DNA of 64,000 nucleotides from the NCBI GenBank assembly GCA_964611435.1, contig CAZSXT010000012.1, positions 29,774 through 93,773 of the forward strand, written 5' to 3'. Position numbers and translations under genes: made by a program. This DNA comes from JAYPHU01 sp964611435. Lineage in GTDB: Bacteria > Pseudomonadota > Alphaproteobacteria > Rhodospirillales > UBA2165. This document shows positions 26,796 to 34,590 of the stretch, one piece after another (positions within the stretch are counted from its first letter, which is position 1; each line of letters starts with the position of its first letter). The notes below the pieces were generated by a model. That model saw only the letters and a list, made by a program, of their open reading frames with translations. It was not told where the DNA came from and searched no databases.

Positions 26796-28814
26796 TTATT
26801 CGAGTTCGAGAATTAGGGCCCCTACATCGAGGCTGTCGCCGGGCTCGAAATGAATTTTCGCCACGGTGCCGTCGGATTCAGCGAAGAGCTGATTTTCCAT
26901 CTTCATCGCCTCGATGACTGCGACGGGCTCGCCTTGCTTGACCTCATCACCCTCGGCAACGGAAAGCGAAACCAATAGCCCTGGCATCGGTGACATGATT
27001 TGCTTGGACGTATCCGGTTTCTCTTTTTCCGGCATGCGCGCCAGCATTTCAGCCGCCAAGGGGCTCAACACCCGCGCCTCCGCCGTCAGCCCCATATGCT
27101 GCAATTTGTAAATCGAGCCGTCCCGCTCGACCTGGACGCATACCTCGTCCCCATTCACCAGCGCCGTAAACAGCGGCTGTCCCGGTGACCACTGTGTCTC
27201 AAAGACGAAATTCCGATCGCCGACGCGAACTTCCAAATTTCCATTTTGAGAGTTTGTAATGGCCGGAAACGGCTGATCATTTAGAACCACAACCCATTGA
27301 TTTTCTTCAATGGTTACTTCGCGTGACGCCAAGGTCCCATCCATCAACCTGGACTGCAGTCCATTCTTTCGTAACTCGAGGATTCGATGTACGGCGCCGG
27401 CCACCGCCGCCAATAGATAAATGTCCTTATGCTCCGTCTGATCCGCAATGAACCGGTCGCCGAATTCCTCGGCGATAAAGTTGGTGGACAGGTTTCCGGC
27501 CACGAACCGTTCGTTCATCATGACCGCGGCCAAAAATCCCAGATTGTTGGCGACGCCGCGGATGTAATATTCGTCCAAAGCCCAACGCATATGCCGAATG
27601 GCCTCTTCCCGCGTCTCGCCATTGGTCACCAGCTTGGCGATCATCGGGTCATAGAAGCGATTGATCTCATCGCCCTCGTTAATGCCGCCATCCACACGAA
27701 CATTTTTGCTGGTGCCGAACGCGCCGGTCACCGGTTCCCGGTAGCGCACCAGCCGGCCTATCGACGGCAGAAATCCGCGCACCGGGTCCTCGGCATAAAT
27801 GCGCGATTCCATCGCCCAGCCGGAAAACGTGATGTCGTCTTGGGTGAACTGCAACTTTTCGCCATCTGCGATGCGGATCATCTGTTCCACCAAGTCGATG
27901 CCGGTCACCAACTCGGTCACGGGGTGCTCAACCTGAAGCCTCGTATTCATCTCCAGGAAGTAAAAGTTCTTATCGGCGTCGACAATGAACTCGATCGTGC
28001 CGGCGGAGACATAATCCACCGCCTTGGCGAGTGCGATCCCCTGTTCACCCATGGCTTCGCGCATTTCCGGATCCACAAACGGACTGGGCGCCTCCTCAAT
28101 CACCTTCTGATGGCGGCGTTGAATGGAGCACTCGCGCTCCCCCAAATGGATCGTGTTGCCATGTGAGTCGGCGAGCACCTGAATTTCGATATGCCGGGGT
28201 GTGGTGATGAACTTTTCTATAAACACGCGCCCGTCGCCAAAGCTTGATTCCGCCTCGGCAATGCAGGCCCGCAGTGCATCCTCCAAATCTGCCGGGTCGT
28301 CCACCAGCCGCATGCCCTTGCCGCCGCCACCCGCCGAAGCCTTCAGCATGACCGGGAATCCGATATCCTTCGCGAGCTTTGCCGCCTCGGCGGCACTTTC
28401 CAAGGGATCGGCGTAGCCGGGTACGGTCGGCACACCAGCCGCTTGCGCCAGCTTTTTGGACTCTATTTTGTCGCCCATCTTCTGAATGGCGTCGGTGCCG
28501 GGACCGATAAAAGCCACACCGGCCTCTGCCAAGCGTTCCCCGAACTCAGCTTTCTCGGACAAAAACCCGTAGCCAGGATGAACCGCGTCTACACCGTAGT
28601 CTTCGCAGACCTCCAGGATCGCGTCCATATTGAGGTAGCTTTCCGTGGCCGGGGGCGGTCCGATCAGCACAGCCTCGCTCGCCATATCCACATGCAATGC
28701 ATTGTGGTCTGCCTCGGAATAGACAGCGATTGTCTTGATACCCATGGCGCGCGCGGATCGGATGATCCGGCATGCAATTTCCCCACGGTTGGCAATGAGA
28801 ATGGTGTTAAACAT
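26796..28814 (-). CDS. pccA: Acetyl/propionyl-CoA carboxylase biotin-bearing subunit
   Basis: From the ATG 28812-28814 (MFNTILIANRGEIACRI) the protein has 672 residues. An earlier TTG would add seven residues with no family match. It has a biotin carboxylase N-domain, an ATP-grasp with GGGGKGMR and EMNTRLQVEHPVTE, a C-terminal linker, and a biotinyl domain with VIEAMKMENQL (the Lys is biotinylated). It carboxylates biotin for transfer to propionyl-CoA or a related acyl-CoA. The matching carboxyltransferase (pccB) lies about 11 kb away at 39966-41498, so the two subunits are not in one operon. Confidence 0.93.
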   Translation of the reverse strand: MFNTILIANRGEIACRIIRSARAMGIKTIAVYSEADHNALHVDMASEAVLIGPPPATESYLNMDAILEVCEDYGVDAVHPGYGFLSEKAEFGERLAEAGVAFIGPGTDAIQKMGDKIESKKLAQAAGVPTVPGYADPLESAAEAAKLAKDIGFPVMLKASAGGGGKGMRLVDDPADLEDALRACIAEAESSFGDGRVFIEKFITTPRHIEIQVLADSHGNTIHLGERECSIQRRHQKVIEEAPSPFVDPEMREAMGEQGIALAKAVDYVSAGTIEFIVDADKNFYFLEMNTRLQVEHPVTELVTGIDLVEQMIRIADGEKLQFTQDDITFSGWAMESRIYAEDPVRGFLPSIGRLVRYREPVTGAFGTSKNVRVDGGINEGDEINRFYDPMIAKLVTNGETREEAIRHMRWALDEYYIRGVANNLGFLAAVMMNERFVAGNLSTNFIAEEFGDRFIADQTEHKDIYLLAAVAGAVHRILELRKNGLQSRLMDGTLASREVTIEENQWVVVLNDQPFPAITNSQNGNLEVRVGDRNFVFETQWSPGQPLFTALVNGDEVCVQVERDGSIYKLQHMGLTAEARVLSPLAAEMLARMPEKEKPDTSKQIMSPMPGLLVSLSVAEGDEVKQGEPVAVIEAMKMENQLFAESDGTVAKIHFEPGDSLDVGALILELE

Positions 28815-29069
28815 GTTCGGCACTATTGACGGCAAATTTCAGCAAAAGTCCAGAATTTGCTCGCAAAACCGGGGATTGAACTGGCGCCACTCCCCTGCCC
28901 GGCGGCCTAGAGAAAATGCTAGTATGTTGTTTTTAATGAATAACTTCAGAGATACCAGACTGGCATTCTGGACCTTGAGGACCAACATTGGACACAAAAT
29001 TTCGGTAATTTAGCGTTGCGGACAAAATGCGGACGAAACCGATTTTGCCGCCATTTGAAAATCAGCGAA

Positions 29070-29954
29070 TCAGAATTCGTCGTCGATACCCATGCGGCGG
29101 CGCTGGAGCCGCCGTTCCCCGACGTCGCAACCGAGTTCAAAAATCGCCTGGGCCGGTTGGATTGATCTGGCTCCATGAGGCTGTGGCGTAAACTCGGGTG
29201 GAGTTGCGTCCACGATTTCAAATATTAGCTTCCGCCGCACCGCGCGGGCAAAATCGTTGAAATCGTGAGCCACCACGATGAACGCTCCAAGGCCTCCGAT
29301 AACGCACGCTCTGTAGTACTTATCCAGATCTTTAATCTGCGGGCGGCCCGATGGTTGCAGCCGGTCGTTGATGATCGGCAGACCGTTGATCACGACGCCT
29401 TGGCGCACGGCGGCATCCCGCGCGCTGGTCACCAACCGGCCCGTATTGTTCGGACCGTCGCCTGAAATATCGATCACCCGGCGGGTGCCTTCATACCCGT
29501 TGTCCTTGAACAGCGGCACCGCGTAATCGATCAGGCTGCTAATCGAGGTCCATGGACCAGACTCGATATGCGTCTTGGCAAGCCTTTCGGAAAACGCTTC
29601 CGCCGATTTCTGATCCTTGATGACGTCCCAATCAAGAACCGGCATCTGAATGCCGTCTCCGGCCCATTCCACGTAGGTGACTGCAATCCGCCCTAGTACA
29701 CCGGATTGGACGGCTTTCACGAAGGCGTCGCTTCTAAGCGCCTGCACATATCCGTCCCGCTGCAACGCAGCTTCCTGCCAATCCACGCTGCCGGAAACGT
29801 CAATCGCGAGAACAAGTTCCAAATCAACCGGCACTTGCTCAGCGAACACCGGGCTGGTTGGCCCGGCAACGGCGAGGGCTGTAAGAAAAGACGCGCTTGC
29901 TCGCGCCAAAATTTTTCGAATCAAATTCACTCGGAAATTAGATACCGGACGCAA
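29070..29954 (-). CDS. DUF1194 (von Willebrand factor A-like) secreted protein, second copy
   Basis: This paralogue of the protein at 11789-12505 has a signal peptide (ending SPVFAEQ), the MIDAS-like AIDVSGSVD, and the blocks IAVTYVEWAGDG and VIDISGDGPNNTG. It also has a C-terminal extension of about 50 residues. The listed start is a TTG without a clear ribosome binding site; a GTG at 29928-29930 also gives a full signal peptide. Function unknown; predicted to be periplasmic. It lies upstream of a 255-base gap and is not adjacent to an MBL/cNMP gene. Confidence 0.78.
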   Translation of the reverse strand: MRPVSNFRVNLIRKILARASASFLTALAVAGPTSPVFAEQVPVDLELVLAIDVSGSVDWQEAALQRDGYVQALRSDAFVKAVQSGVLGRIAVTYVEWAGDGIQMPVLDWDVIKDQKSAEAFSERLAKTHIESGPWTSISSLIDYAVPLFKDNGYEGTRRVIDISGDGPNNTGRLVTSARDAAVRQGVVINGLPIINDRLQPSGRPQIKDLDKYYRACVIGGLGAFIVVAHDFNDFARAVRRKLIFEIVDATPPEFTPQPHGARSIQPAQAIFELGCDVGERRLQRRRMGIDDEF

Positions 29955-29989
29955 ATCTTGCGCAAGAAAATTGCTGACCAGAGAAGTGC

Positions 29990-30982
29990 CTACTCGATAT
30001 TGAAATCAAGTTCCGGGGTGGACTTCTTTTGGGATTGGTTCGCGATATCCGCCGCCCTTTTTTGCCGATACAAGCTGCGGATGGCGCCATAGAAGTCGAT
30101 TGAGGATTCCTTCAGAGTTTCCAGCTCATCCACTATTTCCGCATACGTGACAATACCCTGAAGCCCGGTGCGGGCGTAGCCCCATTCTTCCCGATCGGTA
30201 TTGTCCAAGTAATATCCCAACGGATCGAAATAGGAATCAACGAAATGCTTGCCAAAGGCATCCCGAGGGCTGGAAGCTCCTAGTAACGGCAGGACCAGAT
30301 AAAATCCTTCACCCACGCCCCAAACCGCCAGCGTCTGGCCAAAATCCTCACTATGTTTTTCGAAGCCAAGCTTTTCGGCCACATCAATCAACCCGCCGAT
30401 CCCAACGGTGCTGTTCACCACCAATCGGGTTCCCGTATTCAAGCCTCGCTTGAACTCGCCTTGCAGCACATCGTTTGCCAGGACAACCGGCTCGTTCAGA
30501 TTGCTCAAGAAGCTCGAAATCGCCTCTCGGACGAACTCCGGAAAAACCGCGTTATAGCCTTTAGCCACGGGCGCCAGCAGATAATCGTTGACGAAACCAT
30601 TGAAGCTGAAAATCACCCGGTTCATGGGCTCCAGAGGGTCATTTAGCTTCTCATCCTCTTCAAACTCTTCATTCAGGTCGTCCAATTCCAAGTCACTGTC
30701 GCTATCTTTTTCTTCGTTCGACTTAGAAGCACCGGGGGCATTCTCGGATCTGGACGTAGACGCGGGAGCGGGTGCTGGTCCGACCGAGGGAGAGGGAGTA
30801 GGCGCGAGGCTAGCCGCGGCAAAGGGATGAGGCTCCGCCAGCAATTGATTCATGTTGTAAATGGAATTTCCGGCGCTCGCCGGAAAGCTCAGACACACGA
30901 GCATAGCGGCAAGCGGGCTCAACCGGAATAAGGAACGCAACGCCCCATTTTGTCCCGCGTTTAGGCTGGTGAATACTTTCAT
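29990..30982 (-). CDS. mlaA: MlaA (VacJ) family outer-membrane lipid-transport protein
   Basis: The conserved MlaA core (about residues 105-310) has DPLEPMNRVIFSFN, FLSNLNEPVVLANDVLQG, the NSTVGIGGLIDVAEKLG block and GVGEGFYLVLPLLGASSPRDAFG. MlaA takes phospholipids from the outer leaflet to the Mla ABC system. This protein has a normal signal peptide (ending PASA) with no lipobox Cys, and carries a Pro/Ala-rich then strongly acidic linker (about 55-105) before the core. Anchoring must differ from that of the lipidated E. coli protein. No mla ABC genes are adjacent. Confidence 0.88.
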   Translation of the reverse strand: MKVFTSLNAGQNGALRSLFRLSPLAAMLVCLSFPASAGNSIYNMNQLLAEPHPFAAASLAPTPSPSVGPAPAPASTSRSENAPGASKSNEEKDSDSDLELDDLNEEFEEDEKLNDPLEPMNRVIFSFNGFVNDYLLAPVAKGYNAVFPEFVREAISSFLSNLNEPVVLANDVLQGEFKRGLNTGTRLVVNSTVGIGGLIDVAEKLGFEKHSEDFGQTLAVWGVGEGFYLVLPLLGASSPRDAFGKHFVDSYFDPLGYYLDNTDREEWGYARTGLQGIVTYAEIVDELETLKESSIDFYGAIRSLYRQKRAADIANQSQKKSTPELDFNIE

Positions 30983-31144
30983 AGAAATGCCCCTGCTCTG
31001 CGGGGAACATACTCAAATACCACTCCGACTCAAGCATTTAGGGACAAAGGCATTATGTTTTGGTAGAGAAAACTTGATGTTCGCCCTCTCCTACCCGGCA
31101 TGTTAAATTCCGGGTTCTCTTGATGACAAACAGGAAGCCTTGAA

Positions 31145-32668
31145 ATGACAAAAACGATATACGAAATCGTTGCCACAGGGACCGATTCCGCGCCGGCCAT
31201 CGGCGCACCCGGACGAGCCGACATGACCTACGGTCAGTTGAAATCGCAATTGGAACAGACCGGTGCGCAGTTGAACGGCCTTGGCATTGGCCGCAATGAC
31301 CGGGTTGCCATCGTCCTGCCGAACGGACCCGAAATGGCCACCGCTTTTATCGCCATCGGCGCAAGCGCAACAACAGCGCCCCTGAACCCCGGCTACCGGG
31401 AGGAAGAGTTCGATTTTTACCTATCGGATCTGAACGCCAAGGCACTGCTGGTCGAACAAGGCAGCGAGTCGCCGGCCCGCGCCGTCGCCTCACAGCGAGG
31501 GATCCCGGTCCTGGAGATCGCCTTTGCCGACTCCGATCCTGCCGGGTCTTTCACCATAATCGAGGACGGGTACGAAAAATCCACGCCCGCGGAGGGCGGA
31601 TTTGCCAAACCCGAAGACTGCGCCCTAGTGCTACACACTTCCGGCACGACGTCACGGCCCAAAATCGTGCCGCTCAGCCAGATCAATGTCTGCGCCTCCG
31701 CCAACAATATCCGCGAAACACTGCGGCTCACGCCGCAGGATCGATGTCTTAATATTATGCCATTGTTTCACATCCACGGATTAATCGCCGCCACGCTATC
31801 GTCCATCAGCGCCGGCGCGGCCATTTCCTGTTCTCCGGGATTTAACGCGCTCAGCTTTTTCTCCTGGATGGAAGAAGTCACACCCAGCTGGTACACTGCG
31901 GTGCCGACCATGCATCAGGCTATTCTGACGCGCGCCGCGCGCAATAAGGAGATCATCGACAAAGTTCCTTTGCGATTTGTTCGCTCGTCTTCTTCATCCC
32001 TGCCCCCTCAGGTCATGCAGGAATTGGAAGACGTGTTCGACTGCCCCGTCATCGAGGCCTATGGCATGACCGAGGCATCCCACCAGATGGCCAGCAATCC
32101 GCTGCCAGACGCACCGCGTAAGCCCGGTAGCGTCGGCATCGCCGCGGGACCGGAGGTCGCTATCATGGCGCAAGATAGTGGTGAAATCCTAAAGGCGGGC
32201 GACACCGGCGAGATCGTTATTCGCGGGGACAATGTGTTCTCCGGCTATGAAGCCAATCCCACCGCCAATGCCGAGGCCTTTACCGACGGCTGGTTCCGTA
32301 CCGGCGACCAGGGGATTATGGACGACGAAGGCTATGTACGAATCACCGGCCGGTTAAAGGAGATCATCAACAGAGGCGGTGAGAAAATTTCCCCCCGCGA
32401 AGTGGATGAGGCCATCATGGACCACCCGGCCGTACAGCAGGTGGTCACCTTCGCGATGCCCCACGACAAACTAGGCGAAGAAGTCGCCGCGGTGGTCGTG
32501 CTGCGGGAAAATCAGGACGCCTCTGAAAAAGACCTTCGCGACTTTTTGGGTCAGCAGTTGGCCGACTTCAAGGTGCCCCGAAAAATTCTGTTTATGGATG
32601 AAATCCCCAAGGGCGCAACCGGCAAGCTGCAGCGCATCGGCCTCGCCGAGAAACTGGGCCTGGTCTAA
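31145..32668 (+). CDS. AMP-dependent acyl-CoA synthetase, AAE3/oxalyl-CoA synthetase-like
   Basis: The 507-residue adenylate-forming enzyme has the P-loop motif LHTSGTTSRPK, the aromatic motif AYGMTEASHQM, GWFRTGDQG, and the C-terminal INRGGEKISPREVDEA and PKGATGKLQR (catalytic Lys). The stretch SNPLPDAPRKPGSVG and the MTEASHQM motif resemble AAE3-type oxalate-CoA ligases, so oxalate or a related short dicarboxylate is plausible. I do not see an oxalyl-CoA decarboxylase here. An AGGAAG site precedes the ATG. The PanE-like gene follows after 9 bases. Confidence 0.85.
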   Translation: MTKTIYEIVATGTDSAPAIGAPGRADMTYGQLKSQLEQTGAQLNGLGIGRNDRVAIVLPNGPEMATAFIAIGASATTAPLNPGYREEEFDFYLSDLNAKALLVEQGSESPARAVASQRGIPVLEIAFADSDPAGSFTIIEDGYEKSTPAEGGFAKPEDCALVLHTSGTTSRPKIVPLSQINVCASANNIRETLRLTPQDRCLNIMPLFHIHGLIAATLSSISAGAAISCSPGFNALSFFSWMEEVTPSWYTAVPTMHQAILTRAARNKEIIDKVPLRFVRSSSSSLPPQVMQELEDVFDCPVIEAYGMTEASHQMASNPLPDAPRKPGSVGIAAGPEVAIMAQDSGEILKAGDTGEIVIRGDNVFSGYEANPTANAEAFTDGWFRTGDQGIMDDEGYVRITGRLKEIINRGGEKISPREVDEAIMDHPAVQQVVTFAMPHDKLGEEVAAVVVLRENQDASEKDLRDFLGQQLADFKVPRKILFMDEIPKGATGKLQRIGLAEKLGLV

Positions 32669-32677
32669 GGCGGCGAT

Positions 32678-33658
32678 ATGAAGATTTGCATCTACGGCGC
32701 GGGGGCCATCGGCGGCTATATGGGCGCGGAGTTGGCGCTGGCCGGCGCGGATGTCACGCTGATCGCTCGGGGCCCTCATCTCGCGGCCATGCAAGAGAAT
32801 GGCCTGCGGCTGATCACCGAAGATGGGGAGCGCACCGCGCAGGTCTCTGCCTTCGAGAATCCGGCAGACGCCGGTCCACAGGATTACGTCATCATCACCC
32901 TGAAGGCCCATTCCGTGCCCGGCATCGTCTACGCTGTTCAGCCCCTGATGGGCCCCGACACCGCCATCGTCTGGGGCGTTAATGGCGTGCCCTGGTGGTA
33001 TTTCTACGGGCTGGAGGGTGAGTACAAAGACATGCGCCTGGAAACGGTCGATCCCGGCGGCGTACAGTGGGACAAGATCGGCCCGGAACGAATCATCGGC
33101 TGTGTCGTCTATCCCGCGGCGGAGGTGATCGAACCCGGCGTCATCAAACATATCGAGGGCAACCGCTTCAGCCTGGGCGAACCCAGCGGCGAAAAGACCG
33201 ACCGGGTGCAGGCGCTGGCGGGAGAGTTGCAAAAGGGCGGCCTCCGCGTTCCGATCCGCCCGCGCATCCGCGATGAGATGTGGGTGAAACTCTGGGGTAA
33301 TCTCAGCTTTAACCCGATCAGCGCATTGACCGGCGCCACGCTGGAACAAATGTGCACCGAACCCGACACCCGCGCCCTCATCAAGGCGATGATGCTGGAA
33401 GCCCAGGAAGTCGGCGAAAAAATCGGCGTTAAATTTCCGGTCGATGTGGAGAAACGTATCGAAGGCGGCAAAGCCGTCGGGGCGCACAAGACATCCATGC
33501 TACAGGACTTGGAACGGGGCCGCCCCATGGAAATCGACGCCCTGGTCGCGGCAGTCTCGGAAATGGGCCGGATGACCGACACCCCGACCCCCAATTTGGA
33601 TGGGGTTTTGGCCCTGGTCAAAATGCGGGCACGGCTGGCCGGCTGCTATGACGGATAG
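32678..33658 (+). CDS. 2-dehydropantoate 2-reductase family protein
   Basis: The 326-residue protein opens with the NADP-binding CIYGAGAIGGYMGAELALAGADVTLIAR. It has the ApbA/PanE C-terminal helical domain, with the conserved Lys and Asn in MWVKLWGNLSFNPISALTGATLEQM, and GAHKTSMLQDLERGRPMEIDAL. It reduces a 2-oxo acid to a 2-hydroxy acid. Its place directly after the acyl-CoA synthetase leaves open whether ketopantoate is the true substrate. Confidence 0.85.
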   Translation: MKICIYGAGAIGGYMGAELALAGADVTLIARGPHLAAMQENGLRLITEDGERTAQVSAFENPADAGPQDYVIITLKAHSVPGIVYAVQPLMGPDTAIVWGVNGVPWWYFYGLEGEYKDMRLETVDPGGVQWDKIGPERIIGCVVYPAAEVIEPGVIKHIEGNRFSLGEPSGEKTDRVQALAGELQKGGLRVPIRPRIRDEMWVKLWGNLSFNPISALTGATLEQMCTEPDTRALIKAMMLEAQEVGEKIGVKFPVDVEKRIEGGKAVGAHKTSMLQDLERGRPMEIDALVAAVSEMGRMTDTPTPNLDGVLALVKMRARLAGCYDG

Positions 33659-33680
33659 ACCGGCAAGAAAGAGTGGCTAG

Positions 33681-34493
33681 ATGGCGCTTCTCCCGATCAA
33701 GGACGACTTGAAGCACAAGCATATCCGCTTTCCCTTTGTAACCGTCGGTCTGATCGTTATTTGCGTCCTGGTTTTTATGTTCCAGTTGGCCGTCGATACG
33801 CCGGACGACAGAATTTCCATCAGCTTTGGCGCCATCCCGGTCATCATTACCGGCCAACAGGTGCTGCCCGCCGTCTACGAGGTCATCCCTTCTAGCCTGA
33901 CTCTCATCACCAGTCTGTTTCTGCACGGCGGCTGGATGCACCTTATCTTCAACATGTTGTTTCTATGGGTTTTCGGCGACAACGTGGAAGATGCTATGGG
34001 ACATTTCCGCTTTTTGATTTTTTATCTTCTTTGCGGCGTCCTGGGCTCCGCCGCGCATATCGCGATGGAAATCGGCTCCACCTCCCCGCTGATCGGAGCG
34101 AGCGGCGCGATCTCCGGTGTTTTGGGAGCCTATCTCGTTCTGCACCCTAAGTCCCAGCTATTGGTGCTGTTTATGAATTTTATTCCCATGAAACTGCCGG
34201 CTGTTCTAGTTCTCGGCGCCTGGATCGGATTTCAGTTTCTGAGCCTCGGTAGCGAAAGCAATACGGCCTGGTGGGCTCATATCGGTGGATTCGGCGCCGG
34301 CATGCTGCTGGTCACACCGTTCCGGCGAAAAGACATTCCGCTTTTCGACGGGATGGGACGGTTTGGCGGCTCGTCCAACGTCGCCGATCTGGAGACACGC
34401 CGGAGAGGGTCTTCGATCATACCGGATGCAAAGAATCCGTTCGCCGGCAGGCGTGATTCCGAACCGTTTCGCCGCGGCCCTTGGGAAAAGTAA
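33681..34493 (+). CDS. Rhomboid family intramembrane serine protease
   Basis: The 270-residue protein has six predicted transmembrane segments. The catalytic Ser is in GASGAISGVLGAYL and the catalytic His in AHIGGFGAGMLL. The HGGWMHLIFNMLFLWVFGDNVED loop is the usual rhomboid signature. The C-terminal 60 residues are a soluble, basic, disordered tail. The gene lies 22 bases after the PanE-like gene and 97 bases before the CoxL-like gene. Confidence 0.92.
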   Translation: MALLPIKDDLKHKHIRFPFVTVGLIVICVLVFMFQLAVDTPDDRISISFGAIPVIITGQQVLPAVYEVIPSSLTLITSLFLHGGWMHLIFNMLFLWVFGDNVEDAMGHFRFLIFYLLCGVLGSAAHIAMEIGSTSPLIGASGAISGVLGAYLVLHPKSQLLVLFMNFIPMKLPAVLVLGAWIGFQFLSLGSESNTAWWAHIGGFGAGMLLVTPFRRKDIPLFDGMGRFGGSSNVADLETRRRGSSIIPDAKNPFAGRRDSEPFRRGPWEK

Positions 34494-34590
34494 GCGTTCC
34501 CGAAGATCGGCCCACCTATCGACTTGCCCGGCGGATGTCAGGCGCTAAAATTCGCCGCAACAACAACCGCATTTAAGGAGAGTATCCGCC

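Noticed and set aside
28815..29069. Possible gene in the 255-base gap upstream of pccA
   Set aside because: Short frames on both strands have no ribosome binding site or recognisable motif; it probably holds only promoter sequence.
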